A stretch of DNA of 12,446 nt from Solicoccozyma terricola (lineage: Eukaryota > Basidiomycota > Tremellomycetes > Filobasidiales > Piskurozymaceae), in NCBI GenBank assembly GCA_001600875.1, contig BCLD01000030.1:1-12446 (forward strand). Reading direction: 5' to 3'. Positions 1-9,092 of this stretch are shown here, one piece after another. The position numbers and the translations under genes are program-made. Within the stretch, counting starts at the first letter, position 1, and every line of letters starts with the position of its first letter. The notes under the pieces were generated by a model that did not search any database, was not told the origin of the DNA, and saw only the letters and a list, made by a program, of their open reading frames with translations.

Positions 1-32
1 AGTTCCTACAGGGAGAGTCGGTAAAGGAGGGT

Positions 33-49
33 GGGGGGGGGGGGGGGGG
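33..49. repeat. G17 homopolymer in a REX2 intron
   Basis: Seventeen consecutive G on the plus strand (C17 in the sense of the minus-strand gene), inside the intron that follows the last visible REX2 exon. One of several long G/C runs confined to non-coding sequence in this window. Confidence 0.9.
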
Positions 50-78
50 AGAAGGAGCGGTTCTCCCAAACAACTCAC

Positions 79-789
79 CGACGATTCTATAATGTAGATG
101 TTCAATGATTTCTGGCATTCCCTTCATCAAGAACCTATCGGGTAGTTGATAATAAATGATCCCGACCTTTTACATTGAAATACAACATCCGGAAAGACGG
201 ACGGACGGACGGACGGACAGACTCACCTTGCATCAGCATGAACACTACTCCCAGCCAACACTCCGATCCTCTTCTCAGGTATCCATTTCTTGATGTAATT
301 CAAAACACTCGTTTTGACGTCATCGTAAGAGTGAGGAGATGAGATACAAGCTGCAGTCAAACCGGAACGCTATGAAAGAGAAAAAGGGGTGGGTGGTTCA
401 GGTTGTTGGCTCGGGTATCATGTAGTGACACCAAAGATAATTTTATTCCCAACTCACACCATGTTGATCAGTACACCATTCTCCCATCTTGTCAAGAATA
501 TTTTTTTCAGTTCGGATTACGAATTCGATTCCATCATCTACAGGTTGTAAATTCCCATTGGTGATGATGATTGCGATTTCAATTATGATATCTGATTCTA
601 CGTCTAGTCCTGTCATTTCGCAGTCGATCTGATGGGGTGTGGGGTGCGGGTGGGAGTGGGGGAGGGTAGATGGTTACAAGGGGGAGATTGGGTCAGAGGT
701 GGACGGATCAACGACGACGACCGACGCACCCAAACGAGAGGCCCATCATCTGCAGTCAATGGACGATCTGTGGAGCGGTTGTTGGACAT
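79..789 (-). CDS. REX2: Oligoribonuclease (DEDDh 3'-5' exonuclease), 5' part, cut by window edge
   Basis: Degrades short RNA oligomers to mononucleotides; in eukaryotes (REXO2/REX2) it acts in mitochondria and cytosol. Exons on the minus strand: 789-730, 628-458, 369-227, 134-79, all with GT-AG introns and consistent phase, giving 143 residues plus the first base of codon 144. Seen: exonuclease motif I IDCEMTGLD at residues 21-29 (metal ligands D22 and E24), WCTDQHGRSGLT around 72-82, motif II VHADARFL around 120-127 (D123 expected catalytic), then the family block HLHYRIV at 137-143. The last base G fits the Asp that normally follows (RIVD). The C-terminal motif with the catalytic His and last Asp lies outside the window. 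A possible acceptor at 6-7 would give Gly-Thr instead of Asp, so the final intron probably continues past position 1. The ATG at 789 joins directly to the conserved block, and no obvious mitochondrial presequence is visible. Confidence 0.94.
194..218. repeat. (GGAC)n microsatellite in REX2 intron 3
   Basis: About six tandem copies of GGAC starting just downstream (sense direction) of the GTGAGT donor at 226. It lies in the intron between exons 369-227 and 134-79 and does not touch coding sequence. Confidence 0.85.
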
Positions 790-982
790 TTGACAGAGGT
801 AGGGTGTGACTAGCTGTGATGTAGTGAGCGTTGTGAATGGATGGATGGATGGATGTTGGATGGGGATGGACCGAGGTTGGCTGTTGCTTCGAGGCCCAAT
901 TGTAAACAAACAGTCCTCGCCACCGCCACCGCCACCGCAGCAGTCAAGCTGTCAACCACCATCGACCACCATCCACTACCAA
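790..982 (-). promoter_or_regulatory. Intergenic segment upstream of REX2
   Basis: This 193-nt stretch lies between the stop codon of the upstream tandem gene (983) and the REX2 ATG (789), so it must hold the 3' UTR of one and the promoter of the other. It contains a short (ATGG)n tract at about 836-855 and a CCGCCA-type repeat at about 919-938. I see no clear TATA box. Open frames here on either strand are repeat-driven. Confidence 0.5.
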
Positions 983-2337
983 CTACAGGCGCAACAGCAT
1001 CCCTACAACAAGCACAGCCAACATCATCTGACATCCAACAACCATCCCAATCAATCCCCATCTCGTCCTCAAAGATCTTCCAACAGTATACTTGACAACC
1101 TCACACACTTCCGCATCATTTTTCTCAAGAGCATTCAATAAAACCCGCTCTCGTGCTTGAAAGTTGGGAATAAGACGATGGAAAGTTTGGGTTGAAGCGT
1201 TGGTTCTGATTGTTTCGAGAGAGGTTTGATGGGTACTTTGCAATTGTAATGTCGTAGCGCAAAGTTGAAAACTTGCGAGATTCACAGCGTCTTGGTTCTT
1301 GGGTTTTGAAGGAGGGCAGTCCGTGGTTGGATCTTTCGAGCACATGACATCACATCCTTCGTGTCCCCCGTCCGGTTGTTTCCCCTTATCGATGCGGCTT
1401 TTCTTATCTGCAATCTGAGTATCGTAAAAGCACGTGAACGATGTCCATCAGCTTGGGTAAAATCCTCTCCAAATGAATGCCCCATCGTCCACCTCCCGCC
1501 ACGCAACCGTCTACCGGCTACCGATATCCACGCACCGTTGATTCGATATCATTCCCTTTCCCGTCCTTGGAGGTCGTAGGAGAAGTCCCAACGACACCTT
1601 TGAATAACGTAGATTGAACATGAAGAACATCTGGTTTCGGCGATGGAACTTGGACGATATCGCTCGATACATTGGTATTAGTGTTGTTGATGGTGTTGAT
1701 CTTGGTCACTTGTTCCTTGTTGGAATCGACCTTGATATTCAACTCGTTCGGGACAGTGGTGACGACAACCGAACCCTTCTCTGTTTTCCCATCCGTCTCT
1801 GCCACATCGATTGAGATATGATTAGATTCACATGGGGAAGTACCATCTAAAGAAAACGTATCATCATTCAACATCACCCATTCTCCACCACATGGATGTA
1901 GCCCAACACTAGGCGGTTGATCATTGAGAATGTAGGACGAGTGGAGGGGAGGGGTTGATGTAGGGGTGGCGGCGGCGGCAGCGGTGGACTTTATGATAGA
2001 GTTGAGATTTCCGTCGTCGTTGGAAGAAAGATCTGTTGATTTTCCTGTAAAGCGGTGGGATATGGTATACCCCTATAAGCCTTACTGCACCGACTGTGGA
2101 CCGACACCCCCGCCCCTCCCCCCCCCCCCCTCCCCAGCTCACCCGTGGTCATGGCGATCTCTTCGTTATGGATTCGGAGTATCGTTTTAGCACTGGAGGA
2201 TATAGGTAGACTCGTTAAATCCCTCAGTTCGGTGGTGGAGCGTTAGATGGTAGGATAAAAGGAAGTAACGGATAAGAAGGGGGAAGTGGGGGGTGAGGGT
2301 GGGGGGCAATGACTTACGAGGGGGTTGAGGTAGGCAT
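983..2337 (-). CDS. Unrecognised protein with C-terminal membrane segment (predicted tail-anchored)
   Basis: I do not recognise this gene. Proposed minus-strand exons are 2337-2318, 2222-2143, 2044-1536 and 1414-983; phases 2, 1 and 0 agree across three GT-AG introns and give 346 residues. Seen in order: MPTSTPS start; a short conserved-looking N-terminal block with SSAKTILRIHNEEIA (about 13-30); an Ala/Thr/Pro-rich and Asn/Ser/Thr-rich middle that looks disordered; a polar segment rich in Gln, Thr and Leu that could be helical (about 225-315), including FHRLIPNFQARERVLLNALE; a basic RSLRTR stretch; then one hydrophobic segment at 322-346 ending at the stop, with almost no residues after it. 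That topology is typical of tail-anchored proteins of ER, mitochondrial or peroxisomal membranes (inference). It is not clearly a SNARE. The ATG at 2337 has G at -3, but the frame stays open upstream to 2814, so the true start could be further 5'. Confidence 0.6.
2118..2130. repeat. C13 homopolymer in intron 2 of the tail-anchored gene
   Basis: Thirteen consecutive C on the plus strand (G13 in the sense strand), within the intron 2142-2045, just after the GTGAGC donor. Confidence 0.9.
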
Positions 2338-2837
2338 GGCTTGGACGGATGGATGTTCCGAGGAATGGACAGGACCTACGGACACAGGGGAGGGGAGGAG
2401 GCGTGAGTGGTGTGGACGATACGATGCTAACACGAGATGTGTTTGTTTGAATAAAAAGTTGTGAAGCTGGGGGGAGGGAGGGAGGGTCGTTGATGGACTG
2501 ACGGAGGTCTGATATAGGGAAGAATGCGTTGGAGGGGGGAGGAGGGGGAGGGGGTACACTGTAATAATGCAGCGCTCAAACGCTCTAGTGGATTGACAAA
2601 GGAGTAAACCTGGAAAGGTGGGGAAGTAGACAAGGGACCGTGATACCTGTATTAGCTGTAGCATATTGCCTAACCTGTGCTGTGGTATACCTGGGATGTC
2701 CATGACATGTATGACACTGACGTTCCCGACTACTGGGGCCCCGCGTTTCAAGTTGATCGTCCACATGTTCACATCCTCATCGTTCCAACCCCAATCTATC
2801 ATCCTCACCCTCATCGTCGCAAGTCATAGTCATAGTC
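2338..2837. promoter_or_regulatory. Divergent intergenic region between the tail-anchored gene and cnxE
   Basis: About 500 nt separate the two divergent start codons (2337 on minus, 2838 on plus), so both promoters must lie here. Visible: G-rich purine tracts at 2469-2487 and 2531-2554; a CCAAT pentamer at 2791-2795, 43 nt before the cnxE ATG, directly followed by CTATCA (reverse complement TGATAG, a HGATAR-type GATA site) at 2796-2801; and a 6-bp repeat GTCATA running into the start codon at 2823-2840. GATA and CCAAT factors regulate nitrogen and general genes in fungi, but single short matches prove nothing. An open minus-strand frame spans 2314-2814; I see no family signature in it. Confidence 0.55.
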
Positions 2838-5833
2838 ATGTCCGTATTCACCGTTGCAATAGTCACTGGTACGCATCGCACATCTCCCTTCCACCCGTCC
2901 ACATCTGCTCACAACCCGAATTCCTGCATCCCTCCCGACTTCCGCAGTATCTGACACCGCAGCCACGTCCGGATCACAATACGATACTTCCGGTCCTCAT
3001 CTCCGTTCACTAATCTCCTCCAATCCATCTTATACGACCGGAATATCACATATCATACCTGACGATGAGATACAAATCAGAGATAAAATCATCCAATTGT
3101 CGTCTGACCCTGCGATCGATTGGGTGATTATCACCGGTGGAACAGGATGGGGAGAGAGGGATGTTACTCCTCAAGCTTTGAAAGGTTTATTAGAACCACT
3201 ACCTGTTCTACAACATCATTTGAATACGAGTTTCTTGGAGAAAACTCAAATGTCAGTGTTAAGTCGACCTGTGGTTGGTCTTTGCGGAAGGACGTTGGTT
3301 GTTGCTTTACCTGGGAGTAAAAAAGCATGTGCGGAAGGTTGGGAAGCGCTTATCTCTGGAGTGAGTTACTTGATACATATCTCTGACTCATTACGATGCA
3401 CTGATATGACTATTGGTTTCCCCCCGTTCTCCTTTCATACCCTGGCTATCGCTGGATCGCGTTGATATTCATATTGATATCAACACCGGGATAAGAAAAT
3501 GAAAGGTGTATTAGAACATGGATTTAAATTACTAAGAGGAGGAAAAGGAGAAGACATTCATCCGCCTAGGACAGAAGTGAAGAGTGGGTTGGAGGAGGTT
3601 TCAGCGGAAGCAGCGATGGTGCAAGGTCTCCATAGTGGGAGTGAGAAAGGCCATCATCATCACCATCACCACCATCATCATCATGGACATGGACATGGAG
3701 TTCATCGTAGTGAAGGTGAAGGTGAAAACCATGGTCATGATCATGATCAATCAATCGGGCACCATCATAAACATGATCACGGACACCGTCGTCACGATCA
3801 TGAACATGAAAGTGGAAATGTGAATGATCATGGTCACGTAGTACCAATGCCGAGGAGTCAGAAACCGGGTGGTGCTGGTCAGTGGAATGAATCAAAATAG
3901 GTAGCGGACAAGTACTGAATGTCTTTCTTTTTCCTTCGGTCGTCTCCCTCGTGGTGTACGTTTTCACTCGCTGGAATTCTCCCCGTTTCTTGGCTCTCAA
4001 TCACACACACACACACACACACACACTCTCTCCCAACACCCCTCCCTCAAATCCAGTCTCTGATCGACTGCGTAAATCCCCTTATCCAATGATCCCACTA
4101 TCCACCGCCCTTTCCCTCGTTCTGAAACATTCATCACAGCCGCTTCCCATCATCTCGCATAAGGTGGATCATACACTCTCAGGACATGTCTTGGCGGAAG
4201 ACGTGTTCGCGGAGACTGATATACCCAGAACGAGAACGACGAATGTTGATGGGTATGCTGTTGTGTCTGGTACGACGAAAGTCGGGATTTATAACGTGGT
4301 CAAGGCGAATGATATGGGAGATGGAGTGGGAAAGGTCGTCAGGGTTAACACGGGGGGACCACTGCCGGAGGGGACGGATGCGGTTGTCATGGTGGAAGAT
4401 ACTGAATTGAGGAAGAGTACGTTTACGGCTCAACCTCACGCATCCATCCGCAAAGGAGCATAGGACTGGTCGTTGATGGCGGTCTTTTTTTTTTCCCCCC
4501 GTTTTTCAAACAAACCCCTCAATCTCTCATCTCACAGAAGGAGATGACGGTGCAGAGGCAGAGATTGAAATCCTCGTTCAAGTTCCCGTAGGTGAAAATG
4601 TCCGACAACCAGGAAGCGATGCAAAGGCCGGGAATAAAGTGTTGAATTCAGGCACGTTGATAGGAAGTGGGGGAGGGGAGATTGGGCTGTTGGGTTTTGT
4701 AGGAAGGCGACAGGTGAGTTTTATGCGGTTGCGGCCGTTTACCTGCGACGCCAGCTGATGGAAAAGAATCCCCATCAGGTGAAGGTGTACAAGCGACCGG
4801 TCGTGGCTATCCTCTCAACGGGTGATGAACTGATCTCTCTTGAAGACGCAACTTCGGCCACTGGACCGTTGGCTGTAGAATCCGGATGGACCGGCGTGGT
4901 TGATACTAATCGACCTTCGTTGCGAGCTACGTTGGAGGGTTTAGGGTATGAAGTTGTAGACGTCGGAATCGCAAGGGATAGGTGCGTCCTCTCGTGCTCT
5001 TCGCGGGCTGCGGAGTTGTATGGCTGATAGGGTGCGGGTAGATTGGAAGAACAGCATGAGGCACTGGAAAAGGCATTAAGCAGCGCTGATGTCGTAGTTT
5101 CAACCGGAGGAACAAGCATGGGGGAGGCTGATTTTCTCAAGGTGAGCCGAGCGGTAATGTAACATTATAGGGCGGAGTGAGAACTGATGGATGATCCCTC
5201 GATAGCCTCTCATCGAGCATCAGCTGGGGGGAACGATCCACTTCGGCCGGGTGGCCATGAAGCCGGGAAAGCGTAAGTTGGAGAAAGAACTCGTTGGGAG
5301 GTTGACCCTAAGATTCTTTCCCACCTCCGTAGCCACCACTTTCGCTAGCATCCCGCGTCCTGATAAAAGTACAAAGTATGCCTTCGCACTGCCTGGCAAT
5401 CCCGCATCGGCGCTCGTTACCTTTTACCTCTTTGTCTTACCACTGCTACGGGGGCTGGGAGGATGGCCGGAGAAGCGGAGACAGCTGCCGAGAGTGCAAG
5501 TGGAGGTGAGCTGGAAAAAAAGGATCGACGTGGTCATCGATGGTCTTCCATACTTGCATGCTTATAATGAACGCCCTTCTCCAGCTCGTCGAGGACATGT
5601 ATCTTGACCTGCGAGAAGAATTTCACCGGGTTTTCATTGAGATATCAACCACCAAGCTAGGCACACTGATGGCCCGTTCAACGGGGGGCCAAAGATCCTC
5701 CCGGGTCGCGAGCTTGTGCGGGGCTAATGGGCTGGTGCATTTACCTGCGAGGGCAGAAGGACGGAAGGCAGCGGTGAAGAAAGGCGAGATGGTGTCTGCC
5801 GTGGTCATTGGAGAGTTGGTGTTAGGAGAGTGA
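2838..5833 (+). CDS. cnxE: Gephyrin/CnxE-type molybdenum cofactor biosynthesis protein (MogA-MoeA fusion)
   Basis: Catalyses the last two steps of Moco synthesis: adenylylation of molybdopterin (MogA/G domain) and molybdate insertion (MoeA/E domain), in the cytosol. Exons: 2838-2868, 2948-3360, 3496-3877, 4057-4416, 4538-4713, 4779-4981, 5042-5141, 5206-5272, 5333-5505, 5585-5833. The sum is 2154 nt, 717 residues plus stop, and all introns are GT-AG. Domains: MogA-like about 1-165, with VSDTAA at the start, IITGGTGWGERDVTP (71-85), LSRPVVG (115-121) and LPGSKK (131-136). The linker 201-262 is extremely His-rich. MoeA-like 276-717 has SPYPMIP (283-289), VDGYA (339-343, Asp340 matching the MoeA catalytic Asp), STGDEL (467-472), STGGTSMGEADFLK (542-555), HFGRVAMKPG, LPGNPASA (597-604) and ARSTGGQRSSR (665-675). 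Domain order is as in animal gephyrin, the reverse of plant Cnx1. The first exon is inferred because ACT G|TA TCT rebuilds the TVSD motif. Moco serves nitrate reductase, sulfite oxidase and xanthine dehydrogenase. It converges with GAA1, 130 nt away. Confidence 0.97.
3652..3837 (+). other. His-rich linker between the MogA and MoeA domains of CnxE
   Basis: Within exon 3, codons 201-262 encode an uninterrupted run of 11 His followed by HG, HD and HE-type dipeptides. I count 28 His in 62 residues, interspersed with Asp, Glu, Gly and Lys. The codons alternate CAT and CAC, so this is not a pure triplet expansion. The position matches the flexible, protease-sensitive linker between G and E domains of gephyrin. 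His-rich tracts of this kind bind divalent metals in Ni/Zn chaperones (UreE, HypB and ZIP/CDF transporter loops); metal binding here is inferred. Confidence 0.9.
4002..4026. repeat. (CA)12 microsatellite in cnxE intron 3
   Basis: A 25-nt CA dinucleotide run in the intron 3878-4056, about 30 nt before the acceptor. Non-coding and potentially polymorphic between strains. Confidence 0.9.
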
Positions 5834-5963
5834 ATGTAGTTGTATGAAATCGTGACTGACGATGCCCTCGAAGGCTGGCCTACATGCGCACAAGTCCGGT
5901 GTCGATCAAGTAATCCACGGCGATGATTGTGATACAGAACAATAGTCTCGTGTACATTCCAGA
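5834..5963. other. Convergent 3' intergenic segment, cnxE and GAA1
   Basis: Only 130 nt lie between the cnxE stop (5831-5833, plus) and the GAA1 stop (5964-5966, minus). Both 3' UTRs and poly(A) sites must fall here or overlap the neighbouring gene in antisense. I see no canonical AATAAA on either strand in this gap. Confidence 0.5.
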
Positions 5964-7673
5964 CTACGTTCGACGACCCACGGCTACCGCACAGCACAGA
6001 CCAAGCTGAAGAGGCAAGTAGACTCCTAACACCAATGGGAGAAACCAACTGCCTAACAGATGCCAGTCAGACAGCAGTCCATCCCACACCCCTTGGGCAT
6101 CCCACCCCCACCAAACGAGAAGCCAACCCGGGGACAGGCTCGCGGCGGATATCCACGTTGCCATCATCCACACGAATCGCATCGGTCTTTGACTTCGAGT
6201 CACCCGTGATGCTAAGTACATCGTAGGGTGAAACATCAGAGCGAAAACGACAGCCTGGGGGAAGTTTACCATCGCCAAGCACGCTGTGATTGCACCAGCT
6301 AGGATGTGGATGAATGCAAGTGATGAGAGCTGGAGCGCCTCAACTTCGGATGCCTTGAGGCTCAGCGTGTTGCGAAAGCAAGCGGAAACGATGGGTCCTA
6401 CGAGGAGAGGTAAGAGTGCGCAGCAACGAGCGATGGCGATGGGCGACTAGGATAGTATTTATTGGTCAGCCAGGAGACTCGCGGATAATGTGACTGCTCT
6501 ACTCACGATATCAGATGGTAGATGGTCTGCGTCCAACGCCAAAACCAACGCTCCACATAGCCCAAAGCAAGTAAGCAACATCGCTGTTGCTCGTCCCAAC
6601 ATCCTCGGCCTACGTTTCCATTCCCTCCTCGTGCCCTTCTCGTCACTCGCGTCCTTGATCAACTCCCACCCAGCGTCGATCCAAAACCGCAATCCACCGA
6701 TCGTGATTACCGCGGAGAAAATTATGGCTACGGGGAGGTATGATCCTACTTGACTGAACCGATCGGGATTTAAGAAGAGGTAGAAGAAGAATGATGCGTG
6801 AAGTCGCTCAAGGATGTTATTGAGTGATCGAAGGGACGATTCGATAATGCTGTGAGGTTGAATGATTCATTTGTTCAGTGAGTTCAAAGGAGTTCAAGTA
6901 CTGTGCCGGCCTTCCCTCAAAATCCACTTACATCCCCAGCGCATGAAATCCATGTGGACCGGTAGCAGGGACGGCGAACAAAGTAATCGCATCGATACGA
7001 TATCTGTGCACGACCGTCGTAAGCTGTCGATGTGAACCCTGATTCGGAGTCTTCAGACGGTCACCCACTTTGCCAACACCCCATGAGCTGCGCTCCCTTT
7101 CCCGCTAACTGTATATTTAAAGTGCTCTCGAAGGTGTTTCAATCCTCTCCAATATCGTCTAATGTCTTCTGATTGGAGGTAATTGCATGCGATGGTTGGC
7201 ATCCAAGTCGGACAAGGTGTTTCTTCGAGACTGCGGGATGGTAAGGGGAGACTCGGTCGATATCAGATAAAAACGTAAACGTCCAGGAGCGCCGCCCTGA
7301 TTTTCTCACTCTGCCGATATGTTGTACAACCGAACCGGAACTCCTCCAGTAGATCTTGCAATCTGGCTAACAGTATTTATCAAATCCTGATTCGGTAACC
7401 GTCCATTCACTCCCTCTAGATATCAAACAACGGGGATCTTCCGAACCATCAGCGTTCATTCGTCCGGGGATTCTCAGAAAAGCGAGCAAAAGGATAAATA
7501 AAAAATAAAAAAACACACCGAAGAAGATCCCTAGGTGTGAGAAACTATGACCAGGATAGTCGATATTCAAAGCTTGCCAGATGACACCTTGAGGTGCCAA
7601 TTCCAACTCATCCGCCACTAGACCTATTTGACATCACATCATCATAATCAGCATCTTTCTTCCTCGCCGAAGC

Positions 7674-7743
<70 letters not shown>

Positions 7744-8886
7744 CGTACCTCGTCTTCCCACATCATGATACTTTGACAAAAACGCCTCTACACCTTCCAC
7801 CTCACTCCAAAGAATGATGATTTCTTTCGCCCACCAATTCTGACCTCTCAAGAACCTAGCAAATGCCATTAATTGAGCTATTCCGCGAAGATTGGGTGAT
7901 GAAGAGAGGGATATGAATGGTGCGGTTAGGAGAATTGCTTCGGAGCCTGATGAGCGTGGTGGAGAGATGATGGAGTAGACGGAGGTACCGGTGTAGGACT
8001 GGATGGAAGTCCCGGGAGGGGGGGGGGGGGGGGGGGTTAGAGAAGAGCACGCCGAACGCGGGATATGAGAAGACGATGGAAACATACGGTGATTCCATGT
8101 TTGAAAGAGTATGATTGAAGTGACGTTGGAATACCGAGGTCTATCATCACGGATTGAATGTATTCTGATTTTCTAAACCATGAGATAATTTCCAGCACCC
8201 ACCGTTGTCAGGTCAGTTCAGAGTGGACGGACGACTTCGAGGATGAGGATGGTAGGTAGGTAACTTACTCGGTCGACGTAGTATTCTCTTTCCATAATCT
8301 CTCCAAATTGCCTAGATATTTGTCGGCAGCATGTACGTCTCCCCAATCCCAGTATGTCGTTACCTGTGTGTGTTCGATTGGTGTGAAACCCATCATCAGC
8401 TGTGACGGCTGCGACCGCTGTTGACCGCTGTTGACCGCCGTTGACGACTTGCTGGTCTCACTCACCTGAGCAGGTTGAATAGAATGTTCATCTACAAAAG
8501 TCCCCCTTCCTAGACGTTCTAAAGGAAGGAGAGCGAACCAAGTGATTCCAACGACGAATAAGAGTAACCTGTTATGGAAATAAACAAAACGAAACGCTCA
8601 GTGATCGAATATACATACCATCCTCAACGACAAGAGGGCCGGGAGGGCCGGGAAGGGTTATCCACCTTATCCGAGGGACAACGTCGTATATCCTCCTCCG
8701 TAACCTGCTGTGCTTCTCCAGCCGGTTTGCAAATGCGATATCCTGTGGTGTGTCATTGAATGACGAGGGTGGTGAGGGTGGTGAGGGTGGTGAGGATGTG
8801 GGGTCTGAGACGATGACACCTAGTCGTCTGGCCAGCGTGGTAGATCGAAGCTTATCCCTCCACGATGGCAAGACGACGGTGGACAT
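5964..8886 (-). CDS. GAA1: GPI transamidase subunit GAA1 (GPAA1)
   Basis: ER-membrane subunit of the GPI transamidase complex, which replaces the C-terminal signal of precursor proteins with a GPI anchor; Gaa1 has an M28-peptidase-like lumenal domain and contributes to GPI binding. Exons (minus): 8886-8666, 8568-8466, 8363-8269, 8172-8088, 7998-7749, 7623-7519, 7415-7310, 7230-7069, 7003-6932, 6849-6507, 6446-5964. The total is 2025 nt, 674 residues, all GT-AG and phase-consistent (family about 610-620). Seen: basic N-terminal tail; first membrane helix LLLFVVGITWFALLP (75-89); YWDWGDVHAADKYL (112-125); TGTSVYSIISPPRSSGSEAI (171-190); WWAKEIIILWSE; GVIWQALNIDYPGHSFSHLG; EGVNGRLPNQDL (287-298); IARSTGGVPVRLYN; HGVLAKYRIDAITLFA; then about seven hydrophobic segments to the C terminus. 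The ATG at 8886 gives a longer N-terminal tail than usual; an upstream start in the same open frame is possible. It lies in tandem behind QCR8. Confidence 0.95.
7676..7741. repeat. C66 homopolymer inside a GAA1 intron
   Basis: Sixty-six consecutive C on the plus strand (G66 in the pre-mRNA sense) fill more than half of the 125-nt intron 7748-7624. Both neighbouring exons join in frame, so splicing is predicted to remove it. The exact length in an assembly of such a tract is doubtful. Confidence 0.93.
8018..8036. repeat. G19 homopolymer in GAA1 intron 4
   Basis: Nineteen consecutive G on the plus strand (C19 in the sense strand), in the intron 8087-7999, about 20 nt before the acceptor, where it forms part of the pyrimidine-rich region. 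Confidence 0.9.
8412..8445. repeat. 10-bp tandem repeat in GAA1 intron 2
   Basis: Three tandem copies of a unit of the form TTGACCGCTG (the last differs by one base), with a partial fourth, inside the intron 8465-8364. It is non-coding in the spliced model. Confidence 0.8.
8765..8791 (-). repeat. 9-bp coding tandem repeat (SPP)3 in the GAA1 N-terminal tail
   Basis: Three exact tandem copies of GAGGGTGGT on the plus strand encode repeated Ser-Pro-Pro at about residues 32-40 of GAA1. They lie in the N-terminal region before the first membrane helix. Such in-frame units can vary in copy number without breaking the frame. Confidence 0.8.
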
Positions 8887-9092
8887 GTATGTGTGTGTGT
8901 GTGTGATGTGGAGTGGTTGTAGTGAGTGTTCTATCATGGACCACCACCGTCGGACGTTGGAGTCAAGAAGGTGGTTTGTTGACAATTCGGGCGACGGCGA
9001 CGACGACGACGATGATGACGGCAACGACAAGCTACATCTTCCATGGCACATTCAAACACACATCTCATCTACATTCCCACACCTCGCTTTAA
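8887..9092 (-). promoter_or_regulatory. QCR8 3' UTR and GAA1 upstream region
   Basis: This 206-nt gap lies between the QCR8 stop and the GAA1 ATG. It contains a (TG)8 run at 8890-8905 (CA in sense) almost touching the GAA1 start codon, and a GAC/GAT-rich patch at about 8990-9020. There is no clear TATA box. Confidence 0.5.

Noticed and set aside
1..7. Acceptor at the window edge as the start of the next REX2 exon
   Set aside because: Joining there would change the nearly invariant RIVD to RIVG followed by Thr; the intron more probably continues beyond the window.
806..1141. Plus-strand frames of 84-111 codons over the REX2 upstream region and the end of the tail-anchored gene
   Set aside because: They are antisense to the conserved-looking C-terminal exon and driven by ATGG and CCGCCA repeats; no coding signature.
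3566..4000. Minus-strand 144-codon frame rich in His, Asp and Val
   Set aside because: It is antisense to the CAT/CAC-rich linker of cnxE; ATG-rich reverse complements of His codons keep it open. The sense strand carries the conserved gene.
7367..7450. Exon extension reading IPGRMNADGSED after the LGIFF block of GAA1
   Set aside because: It superficially resembles the NGRLPNQD motif, but it leads to a stop. Using the TCTAG acceptor at 7416 gives EGVNGRLPNQDL, which matches the family exactly.
7648..8085. Single open frame joining GAA1 exon 5 to a long poly-Gly segment
   Set aside because: Poly-Gly is a translation of the G66 run. A GTACGT donor after the conserved block and a TAG acceptor before VADELELAP give a precise in-frame join, so the run is intronic.
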